DNA of 64,000 nt. Origin: Chaenocephalus aceratus (taxonomy: Eukaryota; Chordata; Actinopteri; Perciformes; Channichthyidae). The translations under genes and the position numbers were made by a program. Each line of letters starts with the position of its first letter. Within the stretch, counting starts at the first letter, position 1. The stretch spans positions 1-64,000 of the forward strand of contig JAMFTG010000528.1 of assembly GCA_023974075.1 (NCBI GenBank). Direction: 5' to 3'. The notes under the pieces are model-generated. The model saw nothing but the letters and a program-made list of their open reading frames with translations. It ran no database searches and was not told where the DNA came from. Of this stretch, positions 1 to 11,604 are shown in pieces.

Positions 1-968
1 CACATAAACATGCTTTTAGTTGATTTATGACGTGCTTTCAGGTGACCTGCAGAGATCTCAGTACTTCTGTGTCTGATACGAAGCCGTTTAATAAGCACCA
101 CTTCAATCATCAGATGAAAGCACCGTATGAAATGTGAGAGGGTCTTCTGAAGAGTTTCATCATGGCAGGGTCTAGGGTTTACTTCAGTATCTATTGTTGT
201 TGTTTTACAAATTAAAAAGGAAAGAAAACGACCAAATCTCCAGACGATTGTTAGCTTTAAATAGTCGTGTCCCTAACTTCTCTCCACGCCGTCTATTTGA
301 AATACGCCCTGCACATATCGCTTGTTGTTCTTACGGTTAGAGTCTGTCAAACTCAAGGCCCGGGGGCCAAATCCGGCCCTTGACTTCATCTCATGTGGCC
401 CCACAAGAGCTTGCAAAGAATATAATATGTTTATTATACGGTTACATGCTGACTTTTTTTAGTTTTTTCAGAATTTGGCTTTTCTTTTTAAATCATTTTG
501 TGACGTTCTCACGGAAGAGACTTGCAATTATTTGTCCTAGACTTCTGCTTTCAGACGTAGTTAATTATGAAGTTATTACCCTATCCGATAATAATCCAAT
601 GCAGAGGCAATCATGTAATATGTAAGCAATAGCTCACGACAGGCCGTGGTATATGCTCATTATATCACAGCTAAGGGGCGTGGTTCGGCCCGACGCGAAG
701 CCCAACTGTTTTTCTCAGACGCGGAGGGATACTGAATTCTTGTGAAAAGTAACTTACAATTCTACCCGTGGTATACGCTCAGTATATCACGGCTAAGAAC
801 CAATCAGATTGCTTGATTTGACTTGTCCGTTTTATAAAATACATTGTTTTATATATATTAAATATTTATATATGTATATTTATATAAAGTTACAACCGGC
901 CCTTGTAGTGCAACCATGATGCTGATGTGGCCCGTGATGAAATTGAGTTTGACACCCTTGGGTTAGAC
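1..968. repeat. Left copy of window-flanking direct repeat, part 1
   Basis: This stretch recurs in the same orientation at 56766-57739 with only scattered substitutions and one 6-bp indel. Over the first ~190 bases I count about three differences. Homology starts at the first base of the window, so the duplicated segment probably extends further left. The copies part abruptly just after a hAT target-site duplication: the left continues into another hAT end, the right into single-copy-looking sequence. Confidence 0.9.
343..960. mobile_element. Non-autonomous hAT-like element (left copy)
   Basis: The ends are imperfect inverted repeats: GTCAAACTCAAGGCCCGGGG on the left, and GAAATTGAGTTTGACACCC on the right. 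The flanks carry an 8-bp target-site duplication, GGTTAGAG at 335-342 and GGTTAGAC at 961-968. The interior is AT-rich with no coding capacity. A related element with a perfect duplication lies at 58137-58652. Confidence 0.7.
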
Positions 969-1457
969 CAGGGGTGGGGAACCTTTTTCCTCTCAAGGGC
1001 CATTTCAATTTTTACAATATCCTCAGAGGGCTTGACCTCTGCTTAAAAAAACTAAAATCACAGCCCATTCATTTCATTCTGTGCAAAGAAAAAGCAACCT
1101 CTTAATCCAGATATCTCACCATGACTCGCGCATGCATGCACGTGCACGGTGTGGCGTGACCACCAAAACAGAAAGATATGGACACAAGATGTGTGCAAAT
1201 GTATTTAGTTTCCTATCCATGTGAACATGATTTAAGTGGGGGGGGGGGGACCTAACCTCCTCTAGGGGGGTCCGGGGGGCATGCTCCCCTGGCAAGATTT
1301 TTTTTTAAATGTTGAAGTTAAAAGCATCAATCTGGTGCACTTTGAGAGCAACATTAGGAGATCTATGGACACATCTCTCAACACACAAACACAACTGTAA
1401 GCAGATTTAATTTTAATTTATGGATATTTGACAAATCACTCCCCTTTCAAACTGTAT
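969..1457. mobile_element. hAT end plus other dispersed repeat, unique to the left copy
   Basis: Begins with CAGGGGTGGGGAACCTTTTT, a typical hAT end. From about 1205 it changes to a sequence that also occurs near 48650-49150 (shared stretch around ATCAATCTGGTGCACTTTGA, also at 9221). In the right copy of the duplication this place is taken by 57740-61478, which includes the 5' half of the transposon. The left copy therefore lost about 3.7 kb or had it replaced. Confidence 0.55.
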
Positions 1458-1660
1458 TCGTACGCAGGTCTGAATAAGTAATACGAACGAGTTTGATAAT
1501 TTACAGGTCTTGTTTTTTAAATGTATGCTCAGATAGAGGGATGCTCATTGTACCCAGCCGCTGCATGCATCATGTCAAATATTAAGGTCCATTAAAGGTT
1601 TGAAATCTTAACCTTGAGTCCTGTTCATCTAACCGTGTTTTTGTTTCTTCTTTTCAACAG

Positions 1661-2665
1661 GGCAAAATCATACTCTAATTATAAGAAGTGGACTACGGTC
1701 AAATATTTCATAGTGTGTAGTCCTGCAGGAAACATCACCTGCTTGTCCAGAGGTTGGGAGGAACAGCATCAGATGGCAAGATAGTTAGGGAATCTGGCTT
1801 GATGTCACCCCTCTACCACCATCCTGGGCACCAGGTCGTCTCGTCTTACATAACGTGCACATATTCTACACTAACAGTTCATCACATGCATTTTTTGGTA
1901 ATCATTATGGACAAGTGTTGTTATTTACTGTTTGACTGCAAACATTAAAAGCAAAAGGCCTACATCTTATGCATGACTTGTTTTAGATCTTGGCTGATCG
2001 GGGTTTTACTCTGAAAGATGAGTTTGCCTTACTTGGTGCCAGTCTCGAAACCCAGCCTTCACTCTCGGCAGGAAACAGCTCCCGGGCAAAGACGTTGAAG
2101 AGTCAAGAATGAAATCAAAATTTCGGATTCATATTGGTAAGTATACATTCATTATCCACAGACTGGTAAACTATTGCACATATCAATATGATGGAACTCT
2201 TTTACTAAATTAAGTTATATAAAAAACAGCACTAACGGACTGGAGCAAATTGTATAACAGTGCAAACAAAGTACTTAACAAACAATTACTGAGAACAATG
2301 GTAAAATGTGAAGTTTTATACTTGAAAATATTTTAAAACAACTGATGGGTGAACAGAACGGGTGATCGGTGTGCTGAAGCGAATGGGCCGCTCCCTCTTT
2401 GCTTCGTAAAGACGCTGCGGGACGAGATGGAGAACAGGGATGTAGCCACCATTGACAAGATAGTACATACCTTGGTCAACATGTCAGGTAGCATTGTGTT
2501 CAATACAAACAGACAGGGGGACGGATAGGTCAAACCAGTCCTGCTGTCTTTTCTCTTTGAGTCACTTGGGCCATGGCAGCGAAAGAACAACTCTTCAATG
2601 ACTGTCCTTCAGCTTTTTAAATCTACCTTACTGCTCTGCTCTCCTTCCAGGAATGACAGTTGACA
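1661..2665 (+). pseudogene. ISL2EU-like DDE transposase, 3' exons, frameshifted
   Basis: After an acceptor at 1660 the reading gives SYSNYKKWTTVKYFIVCSPAG, the DDE_Tnp_4-type core of ISL2EU/Harbinger-like transposases. The next conserved part (ASDGKIVRESGLM) is in another frame, so there is a one-base shift near 1753. A further exon near 1985-2138 (ADRGFTLKDEF, then KDVEESR and FRIHI) shows another shift. The last recognisable piece is near 2345-2660 (VNMSGSIVFNT), interrupted by a stop at 2525-2527 that the right copy lacks. The product would be a nuclear transposase, and this copy cannot make it. The coding path was judged from remembered family motifs, not from an alignment. Confidence 0.7.
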
Positions 2666-2794
2666 CCACGTAATTATTCTGTAAATGTAAATAAACTATG
2701 TATTAGGAATTGTCTTAGCTAGTATTAACCCAACAGCCACCTAACAACAAATGCTCGCAAATGTTAATGAACTATAATTATAAATAATTGTTTA

Positions 2795-4903
2795 GGTTTT
2801 GTGTTTTACCTGAAGCTCCAGCTCTGTGTAGGGATTGTGGTTCCCGCCAGCTGTGGGTCGATGTGCCCAAAAGCGGCTAATGGTGTCCGCTGCCTGACAC
2901 TGAACATCTTGTTGGACACGGAAGATAACGGTTTGCTTTGGCGTCCAGGTGATGAAGTCTGCATAGGTTGTTTTGCACACAAACATCTGCACCTGTAAAA
3001 AAAAGAGGAAGAAAAAGTACAGCATAGACTTCAACTACGTACCTGCAATTAACAAAACACAGATAATACAATTCCTTACGAGTTGTTATTTATTGTATTA
3101 CCTGGGTGTAGTAGCCGTGGTTGGTCCTCCGCGACAACAAAGTGTCCAGATGTCCTCTCTTGTCTGCTGGCCAGTGATCAGCTGACAAATCACTATTCCA
3201 CTTCAAGGGGCACTTTACCTCAACCACAGCCAACGCAGTGCACATACGCATCACCGCTTACACCAATGTAGGGCTTCTCTCCGCACACTCGGAAGCCTGC
3301 CCGTTGAATACTGATGCGTGTGTGGGGTTTATATATGTCACTGGAGATGTTCATTAAAGTGGGTGCTGTATATGCAGTTGTAAGGCCCAGTGCATACTTG
3401 TATGTCTCAATTGCATCCTTTTCGTGTTCCCTACCCCAAATGATGCCTGGTATTTTCAGCGGATTTTTGCGTGACTCTTTCTGCACAATATCCCTCAGCA
3501 GTGATTTTGATGGCTTCTCAAGAGATGTGTGGATAACTCTGTGTGCTGGTGTACCTGCTGTCACCCTCCCAACCCTCTGCTGGGGCCAAGATGAACATTC
3601 TGCCTGGTCTTTTGTCTCTTCCTCTATTGCCTGTACCTGAACATTCTGACAGATGTTGGTACCAAGGCTTTGGTTTGAAAGGGTCTGCAAAAGCCTTGAA
3701 AGTGCTCAGACCAACAGGCAGTTCTCCTGAGGCAGACAGCATTTCCAAGAACTGTTGTTTATTTTCTCCATTCGCCATTGGAATAACCCTGCAGTTTGTG
3801 CCTGTGTCTCCATAGAAGTCTATATTGATGACCATGTCTGCCTCAACTTTTTTCGTGCAGACTTTATTCCAGGCACAGGCGATGCTGGTTGGTGCCACAC
3901 TTGTATATCCAAGACGAACTGATGCCTCCAACTTAAAAAGCAGGGCTCCGACATGGGAACAACTTTCTCCTAGTCTAGAGTAAAACATATATTTTTTAAA
4001 TAAATACTTTTTCACCAAATAACAAAAGCATTTCTTCCCTTCTGAAGGATTACATAGGTGGCATTGTGACTGTACTATTAGTGTTATGCAGTCAGCTTAC
4101 CCTGCCATGCAATCACAGTGAGCAGCTGTGACCTCTCCAGTCCTGTTAACAGCAACCCAGGTGTTGTGGGGTTTATCTGGAACTCTCCATGATGGCTTTA
4201 CATGGGTCTTGAAGACTGTTGCGTCAGCACAGGGTTTGTGGTGAAGAACCACATCCACCCAGCCACTGGTCAAAAAGGTATGTGCTTCCAGAGACCTGAA
4301 GTTCTTCATTGAACTTGCTGTGTAAATCCCTAGAGGACAAGTTAGCAGACACACATCTCTAAACCTGCTCCGTCACATCTACAAAGATTTAAAAAACATT
4401 AGTAGTACAAACATGGGCAATCCAGAAAGTTAATTAATAAAGACTGAATTTTGCTATTGTGATGAACTGTATGTTAAAATATTGTCATACTGTGTTGTGG
4501 TATATTTACTGAGATTATAAAGATAGACTATAACATAAAATCGTCAATTATCAACCCTACCTATAATTAGATGCTATGATTAATTAGCTTGGTAAACCCC
4601 CTATTTAACACGTTATTGTGTAACACATATGTATAGTTTACACAGTAACGCAAATTGGACAGACTATTAAAACGGATAAATAATGTGTCTTGATGACGTC
4701 CTATACAAACTACCTGGAGATTCAATGAGGTAGTTATAGATGTCAGGATATGACACCTCAGGCCATTGAGTCGGATCATTTTTCCACTCGTCCACCGGCA
4801 GACTGAATGGACATTGATCGCCTATTGCTTTTAATTTAATCATATATCGAGCCCGATCGTCGTTTTCCAATGATTTAATGTAACAGTTTGCCTGTCTGGC
4901 CAT
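2795..4903 (-). pseudogene. SWIM zinc-finger / YqaJ-type nuclease of the transposon, broken
   Basis: Exon 1 is 4903-4714, starting at ATG 4903 (MARQANCYIKSLENDDRARY). Exon 2 is 4330-4101, exon 3 starts at 3974, and exon 4 is about 2996-2816. The exon 2/3 junction builds a SWIM finger, CDCMAG then ESCSHVGALL. Downstream come WGREHEKDAIETY and the YqaJ catalytic strand VEVKCPLKW, as in lambda-exonuclease-like enzymes. At least two frameshifts break it: one around 3650 (between PWYQHLSECSG and the ETKDQAECSSW frame) and one at about 3235, between VHCVGCG and VEVK. The right copy shares both, so they predate the duplication. The enzyme presumably processes DNA ends for the transposon; that role is inferred. 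Confidence 0.75.
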
Positions 4904-5354
4904 TGTAATCGGGCTCTTTGAAGATCCAAAAATCTCCGGTTTTCTTAATTTTCTGATCGGATTGGCAAAAACTTCAGAATTTGTATTAACCGCCGTTCAA
5001 CTGACAGCTTTGTTTTCCCCCAAAAGTGGGCGGAGCCGTAATTTTCGCCCGGAAGTGACGTAGGTGTTACTCTCATGTATAGACAGCAGGGTTTACGGGT
5101 GCTGGAAATCCTTGAACATGCTTGAAACTTAAATAAAAACATCTATTTTGATTCTGACTTTTCTACATCCAACTCATCCAATAAACCGTCACGGCAGCCT
5201 TACCTTACTGATCCCTCTTCAAATGGAAAAACACACGTGACTTTACCAGCAGAGAGAAGATGGATTATTACAGTATTAATGTGACTAATAAAGATTATTA
5301 AGTATTATTCTGTTGATGGATGTCATTACATTTGGTGAAAAGCTCATAAGGACT

Positions 5355-5491
5355 TGTTTAAGACTCGTTTGTCAAAGTTTAGGACTTGACTTGGACTTGC
5401 CCATCCTGACTTGAGACTTGACTCGGACTTGAGCGCAAAGACTTGAGACTTACTTGTGACTTGCAAAACAATGACTTGGTCCCACCTCTGC
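5355..5491. mobile_element. hAT-like end fragment
   Basis: Repeats of GACTTGA-type words end in TTGGTCCCACCTCTG, the reverse complement of the common fish hAT end CAGAGGTGGGACCAA. I could not find the other end. The rest of 5079-5778 shows no gene. Confidence 0.45.
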
Positions 5492-5778
5492 AGAATGCCT
5501 CCATGCCTCAACATCCTGATTTTAGCACATCTTGTAAATTAGTTACATTTAGCTTAGTGTTTTTATTTAAGTCGCTGTTCATAGTTTTTGATATGAAGCA
5601 GATTTAATGATATCCTACGGTCGCTGATGTGCCGATGTTGTGTCGTCTTCTGATAACTTTGTTGAGCTTGTTTTTAGCTGCATGTCCTTGATCTCACTGA
5701 ACAAAGTAAGATAAGGTAGGATAGTAATAGTAAGATAAGATAAGAACATGTGAACTGCTTCAGCTGAGGAGGCTGGTT

Positions 5779-5892
5779 ATGAATCAGAGGAGGAGCTGCA
5801 GTCAGGGGAGGGAAGTTGAAAGTGAAAGTATGAAGTCAGACTTGTCAGACTGCCAGACGCCATTTTACAGCTCGGAGCAGGAGGAGAACAGG
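5779..5892 (+). other. Probable 5' exon of the NLR gene with an upstream ORF
   Basis: An open stretch from ATG 5779 runs to a consensus donor (AACAGG|GTGAGTG at 5892/5893). Joined to the acceptor at 6225, this frame would read five more codons and stop at 6240-6242, overlapping the ATG at 6236. It therefore looks like a 5' UTR exon carrying a short overlapping uORF rather than the protein start. It contains an interferon-response-like motif. The exon is inferred from splice signals and position; no transcript was available. Confidence 0.35.
5818..5829 (+). promoter_or_regulatory. ISRE-like motif
   Basis: GAAAGTGAAAGT matches the IRF/ISGF3 binding pattern GAAANNGAAA. It lies about 410 bases upstream of the NLR start codon, in or next to the probable first exon, which would suit interferon induction. 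A motif this short can occur by chance. Confidence 0.4.
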
Positions 5893-6152
5893 GTGAGTGT
5901 GAACACCAGGATCTGCTTCCTAACACATTCATTATTTACTCTGTTTTACTGGATGTCCGAAAATAAGTTCTTGGTTAAAAATCAGCGTCCTAGAGTCCAT
6001 TGAGACTTCTGCAAGTGTTGTAAACTTGTATTATTTCCTGTTTCCTCATTGATCAGAGTTTCATAACATGTGACAGACCAGCGCAGACAAAATGGAGAGC
6101 GGCCTGTCTGCAGTCTGACTGATTTCATGTATTTTAACCAAGTTCATTATTA

Positions 6153-6154
<2 letters not shown>

Positions 6155-6200
<46 letters not shown>
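6155..6200 (+). repeat. (GT)n microsatellite
   Basis: An uninterrupted GT run of about 23 units sits just upstream of the acceptor (6225) of the first NLR coding exon. Confidence 0.95.
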
Positions 6201-6202
<2 letters not shown>

Positions 6203-6225
6203 AGTGTTACTGCTTTATCTCTCAG

Positions 6226-6360
6226 ACTGGAGAAGATGAGTGATTTAAAAGATGAGGAAGAGGACACATCTCCAGTCCCCAGCTGTCTGTCTCTGAAGAG
6301 TCACGGGTCTATGGGGGACCCTCCAGACTTCAGTGATGAACCCGGACCCTCAGACACAAG
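6226..6360 (+). CDS. NLR exon 1: N-terminal peptide, copy 1
   Basis: Acceptor at 6225, ATG at 6236, donor GTAAGAG at 6361. It encodes [20 protein letters not shown] followed by [20 protein letters not shown]. The pattern VPSC-SLKS-SM--P--FSD-P---D is the N-terminal peptide repeat of fish NLR-C proteins. The last codon is split after two bases. Confidence 0.8.
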
Positions 6361-9300
6361 GTAAGAGTTTCTTCTGTAAACTGACCTGGGGCTTCATTTA
6401 TAAACTGGCGTACGCTCAAAAGATGCAGACAAATCAAATTCCGGTGAGACCGAGGAGCGAGGAAATGAAAAATAAGAGAAGTGAGAAGGCCCTCTGATGG
6501 CTCCTCCGCGGATGCATTTCCGGGAACGGTGGAGGCGTGACGCAGGGCCGGTGTCAGTACCATGGTTGCGGTCAGATAGTTTAAAAATCAGCTCCTAAGT
6601 TCTAACCCTATCTCCTATTCCTTGACCTCTGAGTGAAAGGTCACGGGGTTAAGGGATAGTGGATAGGAGAATTCAAAAGGACTTAGGAGAAGAGACTGCG
6701 GTACTTTAGAGAATCGACTGCACTTTCACTATCCGACGTGTTTATGATGCGCCAGCGGACGTCATGAATGTGCGTCTGCTGCTGTGGGGGAACTATGGAA
6801 ACTACAGTTTTCTATACAGCGGACTACAAACATGGATGTTCAATAAGAACGAGGGACTCATCTAGAGACTCGGCACCGTGCTCTGATGCTGCTGCTTTGC
6901 TTTATGAACGTAGACAACAGAGAAACATATTCTTCAGGACCAAAGATGGAATTGAAATAAAAAAGGAAAGTGAAACTTCTGCTTGTCTCCCTCTCCCTCC
7001 GGTCCACGTTATAGGTCACCCTTGAAAAAGATATCTTTTGATCTCAAGGGGCTTTCACCTGTTTAAATAAAGGCTACAAACAAACAATGAATACAAATGA
7101 TCCCAATACGTATGATTGATAAACTAAATATCTTAAAATCAATACAAATGTATTTATTATATAAACGTTAGTCCTTAACACCTATCACTGTGTATATCAC
7201 CATTCAAACATCTTTTAGAAGTTGAACAAACCCCACACAGCTCAGTGAAGACTGTGAGATGTTGACTTTATTTGATCATTTCAGTAAAAACTAACGTTCA
7301 TATTTCTCTCTTTGATTATAATACTGATGAACGTTCAGAACAAAGCACTTTGTAACTTACCACATACGTTTTAAAAAGCTTAATAAGCACCGTAACTTTC
7401 ATGATATAATTTCTCCGTCATAATCGGTTGTTTCCGTGAACGGCCGACTGTTGAGTGACGGCAAATGCTGCGGCTGCAATGCATTGTGGGGCAGCATTTT
7501 CTCCTCTCCTTTCGGTAAGGGAGGTCCAGTGGTTCCTAAGCTAAAGGAGGTTGTAAAGGAAGTTTGAAACCTCCTTTCCTTTCATTTGGAGAATTGGAAC
7601 GGCACTTAACATGGCTGCCACTGAGGGACCTCCGGGTCATTTCACTTGGTTAGGAAGGTTCCTAAGCTAAATGGACTATTGGACTGCAGCCCGAGTACCA
7701 GAAAATATACATTTAAAAAAACAACTTTTCATTGTTAGGGGGGCCACAGGGGGGTCAGAGGTCAGTGTGGCCCCCCCTAGAACCTCCGCTGGAACGAGCG
7801 TGTTCAGTTAGCATATATGCTAACTGAACGTCGAGCATCTCAAGCTAAGAGCTAAGATATATATATATATATTCCATTCCTTTACATTTAATATTTAAAA
7901 TACAAATTAGCAAAATAAACACAATTACACTGCGCTAAACAGCCAAATGGACAAACAAACGAGAACCTAAATAGTATGTAATTATATTTAAAACCACAAT
8001 ACGTTAATTACCTGTACTCGTGCGCCATATTGTTTGTTGTCTGTTCTCCTCCATGGCCCCGTCTCAGGTCGACTATTTTCATTTCCTCGCTCCTCGGTCC
8101 TCGTCTCACCGGAAGTTGATTTGTCTGCGCCATCTTGAGTAGCGTCCCATGGCTCTTATTTCTGCCAGAGGAGCGAGGAGCGATAACCGAGGAACCACCA
8201 GACCATCCTCCGATGAAATCCTCAGACACTCGCCCGCCCCCTTACTGTGTATCGCTCACTGATTGGACGATGCAGCGCATGCACTGATCTGATGCTTCTT
8301 GACTTGAGAGCAGTTTCCCAGCGGAGTGAAGAAAACACATGAACCTCACGAGAGTCCCTCCTCAGTTTATACCGTGTTTTGTTTCAATTAATGTTTCATT
8401 TAGTTACAAACATGAGATATATCTGAACAACAACGTGGTCAAAAATCATTTTATTCATTTATTAGAAACATTTTCATGATCGCTTTTTTCGTTTTCCATT
8501 TTCATTTATTGTCATTTCCATTCAGTCGTTAAGTGCTATTAAAATGTGAATGTGCTGCATATCCACACAAACACACAAAGTGTGCAATGAATGTTAATCT
8601 AACTGGGTTTTGAAAGATAACATATCTCTTTTTCTTCTCTCAATTATTTTATTTCTATTGTGCACCAGTGGCGGCTGGTGGAAAATATTTTTGGTGGGGC
8701 TGTTGATATAGTGAGTAAAACATTTATTTTTTGGTTGCATTTCCACTTGGCCTAGTTCCGGCTAGCGGGTCCTAATTCACAGTTTTTCTGGCCCCATAAC
8801 ATCGTGGTTCTAGGGCCAGAAACAACCAGGCTGAGTCGGACTGAGTATGCTAAACTAGAGAGAGAATCGCTGGCAAGGGGGCTACAACTACAACAAGATG
8901 AACATATTTGACCGTGATTTAATTCTAATACACGTTTCAAAATGATGCCGAAGTAACAACATACTGATACCGGTTAGTAAAAACCATTAATTAATGCTTT
9001 GACAAGTCTGCAGACAGACGGCAGGCGAAAAACCTTTTAAAAAGCGTGTTTTCTGAATGGAGATTGGCTAAGCTAACGTTATATATGCTCCGACCGTCCA
9101 CACTCATAACAATGGCGTACAGACATAAATAAAGCAGCGACTGTATTCTCCATGACACAGACAGTCTGTGGTTTGTACTTGTTTAACTTTTGTCTAGTTT
9201 CTGAACAGATCGTTAAAAGAATCAATCTGGTGCACTTTGAGAGCAACATTAACCCTACCTTAATAATACATTAAAGGGGACATATCATGCTATATTTGAA

Positions 9301-11568
9301 CAATATATTGTAGGGCCATACCTATATAAAGTATATAAATAGTTTTTCTTTCAAAATACCAAACAGATCCTGCATTTTAGCCATGCCTCATTTCGCTCTA
9401 TTTGCTCTTTCCAGCGCTGTTTTTGCAGGGGGCTGATTCTGTGAGCTGCACCACGCCCCCCTGCAGGAGAGGGGCGCGTGCTCTGAGATCAGCTGCTGGG
9501 CTGCAGCGGGGAGAAGAGGGGGAGAAAAAGAGATCTCCTTCCTCCGTGTTTTATTCTTATATTATTATATAGAGTCGTTATTCATTTGTTTTAAAGCTCA
9601 ATAAATAACAAAGAAGACCTTTGACCGGCACTTTTCTAATTTTGTCCGGAAGATTTAAACTTTAACGGACATGTTGACCGGCGAAATAAAAATCTAACTG
9701 AAACTCTGCCGCACAGTCTCCTCGTTCCTTGGAAGAGCCGGAGAGGAGGGTGTTTGTCATCTGCTGGTGGACTACCAGAGAGAATTACAGCGAGGGAGGG
9801 ATTGCATTGAATTACAGCAGCGGGAGCAAACGCTTCCCTCGGGGAGGGAGAAAAAGAGCCAGAGCGGAGAATAAACAGAAGGGCAACCATGCGCGGGAAG
9901 TCTTCTTCGCTGCTTTTGTGGCAGACTACAGCGCCACTTACAAGCCTGGCATATGTACTACAGCGTCTCCAGCGCAACGGCCGGCCGTGGCCCAACCCCA
10001 CATTCCCCTGATAGGTGGAGAATTGACCAATAAGCGGAGCACCACTTCTGTGACGTAGAAAATAATTCAAGATCAGTCTGTATCAGATCCGTTGCAGCCC
10101 CGTTTTTAGAGATTTGGGTATGGAGGAAAAGAGAGAGGGTTGTGTTTTCTGACATTTGGTGAGTTCCCTGGAACACCGGGGACTAGGGGTGTAACGGTTC
10201 ACAGAAGTCACGGTTCGGTTCGTACCCCGGTTTGGGGGGTCACGGTTCGGTACGGTTCGGTACAACAAGAAAAAGCAAAAAAAAGTCCCAAATGCATAAT
10301 TCCAGGTTTGTTGTTATATACTTTTGAACAGTAGCGCAAGTTTCAGTTTAAAAATAAGCAACTCTGACATTTTGAATAATTAACTGTATTAAACAGTTAA
10401 AAACAAACCACAAACAGTACCACACACACTCAGATGGCCATATTATCTATAATGGCTGATGTCAAACAAAAAAGTTTCATCAAGCTGTAAAACTAAAAAG
10501 AATGTCTTGAAAATATTACATCATAAATAATAAGAAAGTGTTTCCAGAGCGCAAAGTCGTTGAAAAACATATGCCAAAAGCCTCCGTTATTTATTTTGGT
10601 CTCTCTGCTTTCATGTCTATTGGCTTCTTAAAAACAGCGGGGATCAGCTGTTGAACTGCTGTTGTCTTTTGCCGGGCTCCGGTGATTGGCAAATCTGGGT
10701 GATGCCTTCTGATGTGATTTAGCATGTTTGGCGTGTGTTCCCATTAGCATGCTATCTGTTACTGTTGCTATCGAACAATGCCGACACACCGTCCTCTTCC
10801 GATCCACTGCGCATTGCTTATCGTTTTATAGATCTATTCTCATCCACCATCTTTGTTTGTGACGTAAAGAGTGTAAGAGTCACGTTTCTGAATCGGGCAC
10901 TCTGAGTGGATGCAGTCACAGCCAATCGGATTCAGAGTGTTGCCTGTCAGTTCCGTTGCTATGGTTCCGTTGTTATGTGTACTGAAACGAGAGCCGGTAT
11001 AATTCCACGTGCGGAAAAAATAAAATTTGGAATACGTTATTTTAGTGTCTTAAAAGTAGACTGAGGTATGAAGGGTTAACATTACATCTTAGAATAATTT
11101 TTAGTCATGTTCTGTATACATACTAACATATAAGGGTATTGACTTAGTGTGGTTTATCTTTTTGTCGCTGCTTTTAATTTAAACTGAGCTGTTGTGTTCA
11201 TCAGTAAAGTGGAACTTCTGTGTGAACTATTCATATTTTAAACTGCACTGTAACTTTTGATTCATGTATTTTTTCTTTTAATGTTTCTTTTGTTGTTAAA
11301 TGTTAAATGTCTTGTTTTTAAATGCCTTTGTCAGAATGTCTTTCATTTTTGTAAAGCACCTTGAATTGCCTTGTGTTGAAAGGTGCTATATAAATAAACT
11401 TGCCTTGCCTTGGTTAGTCCATGTTTACTAGCTATAAGATTAACGTTACATCACTCTTTTTCACTTCTTACTCAGTCAGCCAGAGTGCAGATATCACCAT
11501 TAGATTCACAAACCTGAAACATCATCCATTTCTTCACTGCTGGTGATGACATTGTTGTCAGCTGCTGA

Positions 11569-11604
<36 letters not shown>

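Larger units (their letters stand above)
1458..5078. mobile_element. ISL2EU-like DNA transposon, 5'-truncated copy
   Basis: This is the 3' part of the element seen more fully at 60187-64000. It holds the end of a DDE transposase gene (+) and a complete but broken SWIM/YqaJ gene (-), arranged tail to tail. Its right end (4850-5078) is a 229-bp terminal inverted repeat: the reverse complement matches 60187-60415 almost base for base. The left end, including the THAP exon, is missing. In ISL2EU-type elements a transposase paired with a YqaJ-like nuclease is known, which fits. Confidence 0.8.

Noticed and set aside
380..625. 81-codon frame, repeated at 57160-57390
   Set aside because: It lies wholly inside a non-autonomous hAT-like element, starts at TTG, and has no family resemblance.
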